A stretch of 64,000 nucleotides of DNA from Kribbella sindirgiensis. GTDB lineage: Bacteria; Actinomycetota; Actinomycetes; Propionibacteriales; Kribbellaceae. This document shows positions 24,721 through 32,787 of the stretch, piece after piece. The notes beneath the pieces were generated by a model that had not been told where the DNA came from, ran no database searches, and saw only the letters and a list, made by a program, of their open reading frames with translations. Numbering within the stretch: the first letter of the stretch is position 1; the number at the start of each line of letters is the position of its first letter. The stretch lies in contig NZ_SJKA01000002.1 in assembly GCF_004331435.1 (NCBI RefSeq), forward strand, positions 620,001 to 684,000, read 5' to 3'. A program made the translations under genes and the position numbers.

Positions 24721-25197
24721 TCACCAAGGGTAGGGCGAGACCTGCGGCGGTGCCTGGTTCGACGGGCCGCGAGGCCAGAGCGCGAGGACCAGGGCAGCCA
24801 GGCACAGGATGCCCCCGAAGCCCACCGTGATGTAGGTCGCCAAGTAGTCGAGCTCGCCGGCCACCTGCATCCGGGTGGGCTTCTCCGGGTCGTACACCAC
24901 CCGGATCTTGTCCCCGACCGCGCGGGTCGTCGTCGAGTACCGAGTCGTCGCGGTGACCGGCTCACCGTCGCGGGTCGTGTAACTGACCGTGATCCGGGCC
25001 CGCTTCCCGGTCCTGATGTGGTCGATCGTCGCCTCGACGGCCACGCCGCGATGCTTCAGCACCTGGACCTCGTGCCACTCGTAGTAGCCGAACACGAAGA
25101 ACAGCACCGCCGCGCCCAACGTCATGATGGCCTGGAGCTTCCGATCGGGGCGGCGCCGGCTCTCAGGCTGGAAGGGCTGGTACGGCTGGGTCGTCAT
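24721..25197 (-). CDS. DUF3592-like membrane protein
   Basis: The 158-residue protein has two membrane segments (about 24-40 and 118-138) that frame an extracellular or periplasmic beta domain (VEATIDHIRTGKRARITVSY, then VGDKIRVVYDPEKP). This is the usual DUF3592 layout. The proline-rich tails at both ends are probably disordered. No function is known. It is followed without a gap by the DUF1232 gene. Confidence 0.8.
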   Translation of the reverse strand: MTTQPYQPFQPESRRRPDRKLQAIMTLGAAVLFFVFGYYEWHEVQVLKHRGVAVEATIDHIRTGKRARITVSYTTRDGEPVTATTRYSTTTRAVGDKIRVVYDPEKPTRMQVAGELDYLATYITVGFGGILCLAALVLALWPRGPSNQAPPQVSPYPW

Positions 25198-25209
25198 CGA
25201 GGCATGACG

Positions 25210-26685
25210 CTACCGGTTGTAAGGGTCCGCCAGCAGGGAGCGCGTCTTCGTGAGGACCTGTCCGTAGTTGGCGCGGATCGCGGCGGCGTCGACGGTGATC
25301 GCCGGCTCGGGTTTGCCGACCGGGACCTGCCAGGTCGGCGGAGTGGCCGCGCCGGACAACGCCCAGGCCGCTTGGCGAGCGGCTCCGAGGGCGACGTACT
25401 CGGCAGGTTCGGGGAGGACGACCTCGGCGCCGAGGAGGGCCGGAGCGAGAGCCTGTACGGCGCGGGAGCGGGCGCCACCGCCGAGGAGCAGGACGCGGTG
25501 CACCGGCAGGCCCTGGTCGCGGAGCGCGTCGACGGCGTCGGCGAGGCCGCAGAGCAGACCCTCGACGGCGGCGCGGGCCATCGTCGCGGGCTGCATGGTC
25601 GCGCGCGTGAGGCCGTAGATCAGGCCGGTCGAGTGCGGGAGGTCCGGCGTACGTTCGCCGTCCAGGAACGGGAGCAGGACCAGGCCGTCGCTGCCCGCCG
25701 AGGTGATCGCGGCCTCGTCGAAGGCGGACAGGTCCAGGCCGAGCATCTGCGCGGTCGCGGACATCACGCGGGCCGCGTTCAGCGTGCAGACGAGCGGCAG
25801 GTACTCGCCGGTGGCGTCGGCGAAACCGGCCACCAGGCCGGTCGGGTCCGCGGTCGGGTGCGCCGAGCGCGCGAACGCCGTACCGCTGGTGCCGAGGGAG
25901 ACGGCGACGTCGCCGGGCTGGAGATCGAGGCCGAGCGCGGCCGCGGCGTTGTCCCCGGTGCCCGCTGCGAGCGCGGCGCCGAAGGAGGTCTGGCCGACGA
26001 CCTCCGCCGGCCCGGCAACCCGAGGCAAAGCAAGTTGGCGACCGAAGGCCAGCTCGACCAGGTCCGGCCGGTAGCTGTTGGTCGCCGGCGACCACCACCC
26101 GGTCCCGGACGCATCCCCTCGGTCGGTGGTGATCCCCTCGATCCCGGAACGGTCCGCCGCCAGCCGATGCGTCATCCAGTCATGCGGCAACACAACAGCA
26201 GCCGCCCGCCGCGCCGCCTCCTTGTCCCGTACCCAGCGGAGCTTGGTGACCGTGAAGGACGGTACGGGGACGGAGCCGACTGCTTCGGCCCAGGCTTCGG
26301 GGCCGCCCAGTTCGGTGATGAGTTCGGTGGTGGCGTCGGCGGAACTGGTGTCGTTCCAGAGGACCGCCGGGTGCACGACCTCGCCGGTGTCGTCCAGCAG
26401 GACCATGCCGTGCTGCTGACCGCCGATCGCCACCGCCTGGACGCCGTCGAGCAGGCCGTCGGACGCGATCTCCCACGCCTTCCACCACTCGGCCGGGTCC
26501 ACCTGGGTGGCGTCCGGGTGCGGCGCCCGGCCCTCGCGAACGACCGCTCCGGTCTCGGCGTCGCACACCAGAACTTTGGTCGCCTGGGTGGAGCAGTCCA
26601 CACCGGCGACCAGCCTCAGCTCATTGACTGCTCCCTGCCCTGATGAGCGAGGATTCCGCCCATCGGTAGCGCTGTTGGGATTCAT
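25210..26685 (-). CDS. xylB: xylulokinase, 5' end altered by a transposon
   Basis: This FGGY-family kinase phosphorylates xylulose. The present frame has 491 residues; GVDCSTQATKVLV near 28 opens the first actin-like domain, and GGGARSRAVQ near 405 lies in the second. The first 21 residues are unlike any kinase and are encoded by the right end of the transposon at 26624-28005. The present ATG lies 3 bp after the tnpB stop. Joining the flanks gives the original start MTELRLVAGVDCSTQ 16 bp after mtlD. The gene therefore ended the polyol operon. Whether the extended protein is made and active is unknown. Confidence 0.88.
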   Translation of the reverse strand: MNPNSATDGRNPRSSGQGAVNELRLVAGVDCSTQATKVLVCDAETGAVVREGRAPHPDATQVDPAEWWKAWEIASDGLLDGVQAVAIGGQQHGMVLLDDTGEVVHPAVLWNDTSSADATTELITELGGPEAWAEAVGSVPVPSFTVTKLRWVRDKEAARRAAAVVLPHDWMTHRLAADRSGIEGITTDRGDASGTGWWSPATNSYRPDLVELAFGRQLALPRVAGPAEVVGQTSFGAALAAGTGDNAAAALGLDLQPGDVAVSLGTSGTAFARSAHPTADPTGLVAGFADATGEYLPLVCTLNAARVMSATAQMLGLDLSAFDEAAITSAGSDGLVLLPFLDGERTPDLPHSTGLIYGLTRATMQPATMARAAVEGLLCGLADAVDALRDQGLPVHRVLLLGGGARSRAVQALAPALLGAEVVLPEPAEYVALGAARQAAWALSGAATPPTWQVPVGKPEPAITVDAAAIRANYGQVLTKTRSLLADPYNR

Positions 26686-26750
26686 GGCTCACGCTGCCTT
26701 TCCAGTCGGCGACTGAACGGGTCTTCCGCGATCGGCACCATCCGGGTTCA
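26624..26750 (-). ncRNA. putative omega-RNA (reRNA) at the right end of the TnpB element
   Basis: TnpB nucleases of this family use an RNA that covers the 3' part of tnpB and the right end, with the guide taken from the flank. The right end keeps the usual form, GAATCC followed by a GC-rich segment and GGGAGCAGTCAA. The guide would start at 26623 and read TGAGCTGAGGCTGG, that is xylB codons 2-6. The 5' boundary given is approximate and no transcript is proven. Confidence 0.35.
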
Positions 26751-27876
26751 GACCTGCCCGGTTGAGCATCACACGCGCGGAGTTCTTGTCTCTTGGCGAG
26801 ACCACTCCGCACACGGTACAGGTGTAGGTCCGCTCACCCAGCGGCAATGCGTGCTTGGCTCTCGCTCCGCATTGCGCGCAGTCCATCGTGGTGTGCGCGG
26901 GATGTACCAGTAGGACGGTCCTGCCGTGCTTATGGCCCATGTCGAGGAGTGCCTGTTTGGTAGCCGCGATGGCGGCGTCGGCAGCCTTCTTGGCCATCGT
27001 GGACTTGGCGAGAAACTTCGGACGGAAGTCCTCCAGTGCCAGCGCGTCATGGTCGCGGACAACCTTCTTCGCCCACTTGCGGGCGTAGTCCTGCCGCTGG
27101 CGGCTGACCTTCTTCAGTATCTTCGCGCGGCGCCTCCTCGCCTTCTTGTAGCCGTTGCTCTGCGGGTGTCCCTTCTGACTGCGACGCCGCGATATGGCCT
27201 TGTTGGCAGCCGCCAACTCTGCCGCTGCTCTCGTCCCGAAACCGGGGTGTGGCAAGTCGTGGTCATCGCTGGTGGTCGTCGCGATGTCCTTGACTCCCCA
27301 ATCGATACCGAGGACGGCGCCCGTCCCAGGCAGCGGCTGTGTCTCGGTCAGCACCACGAACGACGCGTACCAGTGCCCAAGCGAATCTCGGTAGATGCGG
27401 ACGCTCGACGGCACAGATGGCAATTTCCGTGACCACACCACAGTGACGGACAGGCCCCCGGCGAGGTTCAGCTTGCCGGCCTTCAGGCGGAAGCCGTTGC
27501 GGGTGTAGTTGAGACTCGGGTCTGTCAGCTTCTTCTTCTTGAAGCCCGGCATGCCCGACCGTCTGCGCATCGGGAGCTTGTCCGCGATGTCCTTGATCGC
27601 CTTGGCACGGGACTTGCCGAAGTCGCGGATAATTTGCTTCTGCGGGATCGACGCACCAGCCCGCAGCCACGCGTTGTCGGCACGCCACTGCGTGCACATC
27701 TTGTCCAGCGTCGCGGGACCGATATTTTCCCCGCGCTCGTACGCCGACCTGGACTCGGCGACGCATTGGTTCCACACCCAGCGGCAACGGTCCCACTCCG
27801 ACAACAGCACCTGTCCAGCGCCGGAACCGACGCGCAGACGGTAGGTGTAACGCGCTGAACTGGCGGCGGTGTTCAT
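26689..27876 (-). CDS. tnpB: RNA-guided nuclease TnpB
   Basis: The ATG at 27876 gives 395 residues; the frame extends further but the family begins near here. The RuvC residues are all present: Asp192 in GIDWG, Glu282 in LALEDF and Asp363 in SPRDKNSA. The zinc finger has Cys333/Cys336 and Cys353/Cys356 (CAQC, CTVC). The N-terminal helix-turn-helix region is complete and no frameshift is seen, so the protein should be active. It lies in the same direction as the polyol operon, between mtlD and xylB. Confidence 0.92.
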   Translation of the reverse strand: MNTAASSARYTYRLRVGSGAGQVLLSEWDRCRWVWNQCVAESRSAYERGENIGPATLDKMCTQWRADNAWLRAGASIPQKQIIRDFGKSRAKAIKDIADKLPMRRRSGMPGFKKKKLTDPSLNYTRNGFRLKAGKLNLAGGLSVTVVWSRKLPSVPSSVRIYRDSLGHWYASFVVLTETQPLPGTGAVLGIDWGVKDIATTTSDDHDLPHPGFGTRAAAELAAANKAISRRRSQKGHPQSNGYKKARRRRAKILKKVSRQRQDYARKWAKKVVRDHDALALEDFRPKFLAKSTMAKKAADAAIAATKQALLDMGHKHGRTVLLVHPAHTTMDCAQCGARAKHALPLGERTYTCTVCGVVSPRDKNSARVMLNRAGLNPDGADRGRPVQSPTGKAA

Positions 27877-28026
27877 GACTCCACATCTTGCACCTGGCCT
27901 ACGACAGTTTCTGACGACGATCGACCGGTACATCGAGCAGCCGAACCGCCCGCTGTCGAACGCTCACTGCTTACCCCGACCTGAATGACAGGGCTTGCGC
28001 AGTGAGTCATGGGTGATGACCCCAAA

Positions 28027-29484
28027 CTAGAGCGCTTCGAGGGTGGCGCGGGCGCCGATCTCGTGGAGCGACTTCAGGGCGGCCCTGTACGGCGTGACGA
28101 AGCGCTCGTCCGACGCCAGGTCCCCGAACAGGTCCGGATCCGAGATGAACACCAGCGGGTCCTCCCGGTTGTGCTGCGCCCGCTCGACGAGCTTGTCGCG
28201 CAGCCGGTCGACGACCTCGATCGGCTGCCCCTGCTCGTCGACGCCCTCGGCGTACCGCGCCCAGGACGCGACCACGAGCACCGACCGCTTGATCTCCCGG
28301 CCGGCCGCGAGCTGCTCACGCACCACCGGCAGCAGCCACTTCGGGATCCGGTCCGAACTCTCCGCGCACAGCCGCGCCAGCGTGTCCCGTACCTCGGGAT
28401 TCGCGAACCGCTCGATCAGCTGATGCTTGTACCGGTCCAGGTCGACACCGGGCACCGGCGGCAACGTCGGCGTCCCTTCGTGGTCCATGTAGCCGAGCAG
28501 GAAGTCGACGTACAACTTGTCCTGGCACACCTCGTGCGCATACCGGTAGCCGTCCAGGAACCCGAGGTAGCACAACGCCTGGTGCGAGGCGTTCAGCAGC
28601 CGCAACTTCATGAACTCGTACGGTTCGACGTCCTCGACGATCTGGACGCCGACCTCCTCGTACGGCGGCCGCTCGCCGCCGAAGTCGTCCTCGAGCACCC
28701 ACTGCGTGAACGGCTCGCACACCACCGGCCAGCCGTCCTCGACCCCGAACCGTTCGGCCAGCGCCGCCCGGTCGGCGTCCGCGGTCACCGGCGTGATCCG
28801 GTCGACCATGCAGTTCGGGAACCGCACCTCGTTCTCCAGGAACTCGGCCATCGACGGGTCCTGGAGCCGGGCGAACGACGCCAGCATCTTGCGCGCGACA
28901 TGCCCGTTGCCCGGGATGTTGTCGCAGGACATCACGGTGAACGGCGGTACGCCGGCCGCCCGCCGCCGGCGCAACGCCTCCACGATGAACCCGAACGCAC
29001 TGCTGGGGACCGCCCCGGGTTCCAGGTCGGCCTCCAACCCCGCGATGTCGAGCTCCCCCGTCACCTGGTTCACGTGGTACCCGCCCTCGGTGATCGTCAA
29101 CGACACGATCCGGGTCGCGGGGTCGACCATCCGGGCCAGCACGGCGTCCGGATCGTCAGGCGCGAACAGGTACCCCACGATCGAACCGATCACCCGGGGC
29201 TCCAGCGTCCCGTCCGGGTGTTTGACCACCAACGTGTACAAGCAGTCCTGGGCCGCCATCACCTCCGCCATCCGCCGGTCGTGCGGCAGCACGCCGACGC
29301 CGACGATCCCCCAGTCCAGGGCCTTCCCGTCGCTCATCAGCCGATCCAGGTACATCGCCTGATGCGCCCGGTGGAACCCGCCGACCCCGAAGTGCACGAT
29401 CCCCGGCGTCACCGCCGTACGGTCGTACGACGGCACCGCGACGTCATTGCCCAGAGCATCCACGGCGGCAGCGGACAGCCTCAC
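28027..29484 (-). CDS. mtlD: mannitol/arabitol dehydrogenase (polyol-specific long-chain family)
   Basis: The GTG start overlaps the stop of the upstream permease (GTGA), giving 485 residues. The Rossmann motif GVGGFHRAHQAMYLD near 35-50 opens the enzyme, and the family signature around ITEGGYHV and KLRLLNASHQALCY (the lysine and asparagine are catalytic) is present. The family oxidises mannitol, arabitol or sorbitol to the ketose with NAD+. With a polyol ABC importer and xylulokinase in the operon, arabitol to xylulose is the likeliest reaction. The transposon insertion begins 21 bp after the stop. Confidence 0.9.
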   Translation of the reverse strand: MRLSAAAVDALGNDVAVPSYDRTAVTPGIVHFGVGGFHRAHQAMYLDRLMSDGKALDWGIVGVGVLPHDRRMAEVMAAQDCLYTLVVKHPDGTLEPRVIGSIVGYLFAPDDPDAVLARMVDPATRIVSLTITEGGYHVNQVTGELDIAGLEADLEPGAVPSSAFGFIVEALRRRRAAGVPPFTVMSCDNIPGNGHVARKMLASFARLQDPSMAEFLENEVRFPNCMVDRITPVTADADRAALAERFGVEDGWPVVCEPFTQWVLEDDFGGERPPYEEVGVQIVEDVEPYEFMKLRLLNASHQALCYLGFLDGYRYAHEVCQDKLYVDFLLGYMDHEGTPTLPPVPGVDLDRYKHQLIERFANPEVRDTLARLCAESSDRIPKWLLPVVREQLAAGREIKRSVLVVASWARYAEGVDEQGQPIEVVDRLRDKLVERAQHNREDPLVFISDPDLFGDLASDERFVTPYRAALKSLHEIGARATLEAL

Positions 29485-30326
29485 TTGACCGCCCCCAGCG
29501 ACAGCCCCTGGACGAGCTTGTCCTGGGCGGCGAACCCGGCGATCAGCACCGGCAACGACACCACGATGGACGCGGCACAGACTTTGGCGAGGAACAATCC
29601 TTGACTGGTCACGAACCCAGTCAAGAACACCGGAGCCGTCTGCGCCACCGTGCCGGTCAGCACCCGGGCGAACAGCAACTCGTTCCAGCTGAAGATGAAA
29701 CAGATCAACGCCGCCGACGCGATCCCCGGTGTGACGATCGGGGCCACCACGGAGCGCAGGGTGCGGGACAGGGTCGCCCCGTCGACCGAGGCCGCCTCGA
29801 GGATCTCCACCGGCACCTCGGAAAGGAAGCTGCGCAGCATCCAGACCGCGATCGGCAGGTTCATCGAGGTGTAGAGGATGATCAGCAGCCAGACGTTGTC
29901 GAGGAACCCGACCGACTGCGCGAACAGGTAGATCGGCAGCAGGCCGGCCACCACCGGCAGCATCTTGGTGGACAGGAAGAAGAACAGCACGTCCGTCCAC
30001 TTCTTCACCGGCCGGATCGACAGCGCGTACGCCGCCGGGAACGCGAGCAGGATGACCAGCGCCGTGGACAGGATGCTCGCGGTCAGCGAGTTCGCGATCG
30101 ACGGCCACGGTCCGGTGTCGAAGAACGACTTGTAGCCGGCCAAGGTCAGCGGCGCGCCCAGGTCGGGCGGATTCTTCGCCGCGTCCTCCTCGCTGTGGAA
30201 CGAGGTCAGCAGCATCCACAGCACCGGCAGCACGAACAGGATCCCGACGATCCACGCCAGCCCGCCCAGCACGAACCCGCCACCACGATTCTTCTTACCC
30301 GTCACGATCGTGACCTGCCCACTCAT
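29481..30326 (-). CDS. polyol ABC transporter, inner membrane permease (MalG/SmoG type)
   Basis: The 281-residue protein has six membrane segments and the cytoplasmic EAA loop (EILEAASVDGATLSRTLRSV near 190) that contacts the ATPase. Its ATG overlaps the stop of the other permease by 4 bp and its own stop overlaps mtlD. No ATPase gene lies in this operon, so a shared MsiK-type ATPase elsewhere is likely, as in many actinobacterial sugar systems; that is known of the group, not seen here. Confidence 0.9.
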   Translation of the reverse strand: MSGQVTIVTGKKNRGGGFVLGGLAWIVGILFVLPVLWMLLTSFHSEEDAAKNPPDLGAPLTLAGYKSFFDTGPWPSIANSLTASILSTALVILLAFPAAYALSIRPVKKWTDVLFFFLSTKMLPVVAGLLPIYLFAQSVGFLDNVWLLIILYTSMNLPIAVWMLRSFLSEVPVEILEAASVDGATLSRTLRSVVAPIVTPGIASAALICFIFSWNELLFARVLTGTVAQTAPVFLTGFVTSQGLFLAKVCAASIVVSLPVLIAGFAAQDKLVQGLSLGAVK

Positions 30327-31285
30327 CGACCGGTCTCCTCTCGGAACAGCGTGGACACCGAGCGCAGCGCGAAGGTGGCGATGGCGATCGTGCCGATCAC
30401 CACGATCACCCCGGCCGCGGACGCCCGGCCGTAGTCGTGCGCGGTGTAGAAGGTCTGGTAGATCGTGTACGGGAGGTTCGCCGTCCCGAGGCCGCCGGAC
30501 GTGATCGTGAAGACCGCGTCGAAGTTCTGCACGACGTAGATCGACCCGAGCAGCGCGGACAGCTCCAGGTACTGGCGCAGGTGCGGCAGCGTCATGTAGC
30601 GGAAGATCTCCCACTGGTTCGCGCCGTCGATCCCGGCCGCCTCGATGACGTCCAGCGGACGGCTCTGCAGACCGGCCAGCAGGATCAGCATCATGAACGG
30701 CGTCCACTGCCAGACCAGCGCGAAGATGATCGACCACAGCGGCTGGTTGCTGATCCAGTCCGGCTGCGGCGCGTTGTCGCCGAACAACCACTTCAGCACG
30801 CCGTTGAACAGGCCGTACGTCGGGTTGTACAGCGCATGCTTCCACAGCAGGGCCGCGGCCACCGGGACGACCAGGAACGGCGTGATCATCATCGTCCGGA
30901 CAATGCCCCGGCCGCGGAACTTGCGGTCCAGCAGCAGCGCGATCAGCAGCCCGAGCACCAGGCTGATCAGGACGACGCCCGCGGTCAGCAGGATCGTCAC
31001 CCAGATCGCGTGCCGGGTGTTCGCGTCGGTGATCACCCGCCGGAAGTTGTCGATCCCGGCGAAGCCGCGCTCGTCGGGGTAGTACGCGTTCCAGTCCATG
31101 AAGGACACGACGATCGTGACCACGAACGGCAACTGGGTCACGATGATCATGAACACCAGCGCGGGCAGCAACGGCGCCCGCCGGGCCCAGTCGCCGGTCC
31201 TGCGCATCAGCGTGCCCTCGGAGCCCGGCGGCGGCGTGGCGTGGCGCCCGGCTGCCTTGGTGTCGGGTTTCGCTTCGACAGACAT
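30323..31285 (-). CDS. polyol ABC transporter, inner membrane permease (MalF/SmoF type)
   Basis: The ATG at 31285 gives 320 residues with a 35-residue polar N-terminus and six membrane segments. The EAA loop is DVIEAAGIDGANQWEIFRYM near 218. It starts 11 bp after the binding-protein stop and overlaps the next permease by 4 bp, so the two partners are made in equal amounts. Confidence 0.9.
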   Translation of the reverse strand: MSVEAKPDTKAAGRHATPPPGSEGTLMRRTGDWARRAPLLPALVFMIIVTQLPFVVTIVVSFMDWNAYYPDERGFAGIDNFRRVITDANTRHAIWVTILLTAGVVLISLVLGLLIALLLDRKFRGRGIVRTMMITPFLVVPVAAALLWKHALYNPTYGLFNGVLKWLFGDNAPQPDWISNQPLWSIIFALVWQWTPFMMLILLAGLQSRPLDVIEAAGIDGANQWEIFRYMTLPHLRQYLELSALLGSIYVVQNFDAVFTITSGGLGTANLPYTIYQTFYTAHDYGRASAAGVIVVIGTIAIATFALRSVSTLFREETGR

Positions 31286-31296
31286 GACCTCGCCCC

Positions 31297-32661
31297 TCAC
31301 TTCGCTTGCCGCGAGCGGTACCGCTCGGCGACGTCGTCGGCGAGCACCTGCCCGCGTTTCAGTGCTTCGTCGACGCTCATCCGCCCGGCGATCGCCGAAC
31401 TCACGTCCTGGCTGACCTGGGTCCCGAGATCCGGGAACTCCGGGATGTCGATGAACTGGATCCCCGGCGCCGGCCGCGGCTGGGTGCCCGGATTCTCCGG
31501 GTCCGCGTTCTCGATCGCGCTCTTGGTCGGCTCCGCGAACGCCGACGCCTCCTTGACGTACTCCGGCAGCTCGTACGTCGACGCGCGCTTCCCGGCCGGA
31601 ACGTTGGACCAGCCAACCTTCTCGCCGACGAGCTTCTCGTAGTCCTTGCCGGACGCCCAGGAGATGAACTTCCAGGCGTTGTCCTTCTTCTTCGAGGCCT
31701 CCTGGATGCCCCACGCCCACGCGTACAGCCAGCCGGAACTGTCGGTCTTCACGACCGGCGCGGGCGCGTAGCCCATCTTGCCCTTGACCGGCGAGTTCGG
31801 CGCCTCGAGCGAACCGGCCGCCGACGTGGCGTCGTACCACATCGCGACGTTGCTCTGGATGGTGTTGTTCAGGCACTCGGTGAAGCCCGCCTGCGGCGCG
31901 CCCGCCTCACCGTGCGCGCGGACCAGGTCGACGTAGAACTTGGTCGCCTCGGTGAACTCCGGCGAGTTGACCTGCGCCTGCCAGTCCTGGGTGAACCAGG
32001 TGCCGCCGAAGGTGTTCACCACCGTGGTGAGCGGCGCGAACAGCTGGCCCCAGCCGGGCTGGCCACGCAGGCAGATCCCGCGCATCCCCGGTTGCGCGTT
32101 GTCCACCTTGGCCGCGATGTCCGCGACCTCCTGCCAGGTCGGCTTGTCCGGCATCGTGACGCCCTTGGCGGCCAGGATGTCCTTGCGGTACATGAGGAAC
32201 GACGACTCGCCGTAGAACGGTTCGCCGTAGATCTTGCCGTCGTCCGCGGTCATCGACTGCGTCATCGGCTTCAGGACGTCGTCCTGGTCGAACGACGGAT
32301 CCTCGGCGATGTAGTCCGACAACGGCGCGATCCACTTGCTCTTGGCATAGATCGGGATCTCGAAGTTGCTCACCGACGCCACGTCGTACTGACCCGCCTG
32401 GCTGGAGAACTCCTGGCTGATCTTGTCCCGGACGTCGTTCTCCGGCAGCACGGTGAAGTTCACCTTGATACCGGTCTGCTTGGTGAAGTTGTCGGCGGTG
32501 AGTTTCTGCAGATCGACCATCTGCGGGTTGTTCACCATCAGCACGTTGATGCTGTCCGCACCGCCGCCACCCGCGCCGCCACCCCAGCCCGCACAGCCGC
32601 TCACCGCACTCACCAGGAATGCGACGGCGACCGCTCCGATGCGTTTGCGCCTACTCAGCAC
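31297..32661 (-). CDS. polyol ABC transporter substrate-binding lipoprotein
   Basis: The 454-residue protein has a lipoprotein signal with the lipobox VSGC at about residue 22 and a glycine-rich linker. It is a type 1 extracellular solute-binding protein (family of MalE/SmoE); ISQEFSSQAGQYDVASVSNF and GEPFYGESSFLMYRKDIL are typical segments. It would bind a polyol such as arabitol, mannitol or sorbitol outside the cell. It is the first gene of the operon ending in xylB, and its promoter region carries palindromes likely bound by the divergent SorC-type regulator. Confidence 0.9.
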   Translation of the reverse strand: MLSRRKRIGAVAVAFLVSAVSGCAGWGGGAGGGGADSINVLMVNNPQMVDLQKLTADNFTKQTGIKVNFTVLPENDVRDKISQEFSSQAGQYDVASVSNFEIPIYAKSKWIAPLSDYIAEDPSFDQDDVLKPMTQSMTADDGKIYGEPFYGESSFLMYRKDILAAKGVTMPDKPTWQEVADIAAKVDNAQPGMRGICLRGQPGWGQLFAPLTTVVNTFGGTWFTQDWQAQVNSPEFTEATKFYVDLVRAHGEAGAPQAGFTECLNNTIQSNVAMWYDATSAAGSLEAPNSPVKGKMGYAPAPVVKTDSSGWLYAWAWGIQEASKKKDNAWKFISWASGKDYEKLVGEKVGWSNVPAGKRASTYELPEYVKEASAFAEPTKSAIENADPENPGTQPRPAPGIQFIDIPEFPDLGTQVSQDVSSAIAGRMSVDEALKRGQVLADDVAERYRSRQAK

Positions 32662-32671
32662 ATCTGCCTCC

Positions 32672-32683
32672 GCTCATTTGAGC
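32672..32683. promoter_or_regulatory. putative operator 1 of the SorC-type regulator
   Basis: GCTCATTTGAGC is a palindrome except at the two central bases and lies 11 bp before the binding-protein start. GCCTCCGCTCA occurs at 32666 and again at 32686, exactly 20 bp apart. A matching perfect palindrome lies at 32763-32774. Confidence 0.55.
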
Positions 32684-32762
32684 ACGCCTCCGCTCACACC
32701 ATGAGTGAACCGGGAAGGGGGTTGACCTGTCAAGGGTCTGTGCAACACTTGGGGGCAGGTGT

Positions 32763-32774
32763 GCTCATATGAGC
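32763..32774. promoter_or_regulatory. putative operator 2 of the SorC-type regulator
   Basis: GCTCATATGAGC is a perfect 12-bp palindrome 13 bp before the regulator start, followed by GGGGAGGCG, the inverted form of the motif beside operator 1. The pair brackets the 126-bp divergent promoter region, as expected for a tetrameric SorC-family protein. Between them TTGACC (32722, + strand) and TTGACA (32733-32728, - strand) could be -35 boxes; no clear -10 boxes were found. Confidence 0.55.
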
Positions 32775-32787
32775 GGGGAGGCGTTGG

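Larger units (their letters stand above)
26624..28005 (-). mobile_element. TnpB-only IS200/IS605-type element, 1382 bp
   Basis: The element holds one tnpB gene and no tnpA. On the - strand the left end begins TCACTGCGC at 28005, directly after flank ATGAC; the right end closes GGGAGCAGTCAA at 26624, like the TCAA right ends of this family. There is no target duplication, as expected. The boundaries were chosen because removing 26624-28005 joins mtlD-proximal ATGAC to TGAGCTGAGG and exactly restores the xylB reading frame; the joint is ambiguous by 1 bp. The left 130 bp before tnpB hold no other gene. It can move only with a transposase supplied elsewhere. Confidence 0.8.

Noticed and set aside
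24118..26643. 841-codon + strand frame over the small membrane-protein genes and xylB
   Set aside because: It crosses three well-supported - strand genes and has shadow-type composition.
26624..28005. Complete IS605 with TnpA
   Set aside because: No HUH transposase frame exists in the element or its flanks; only tnpB is present.
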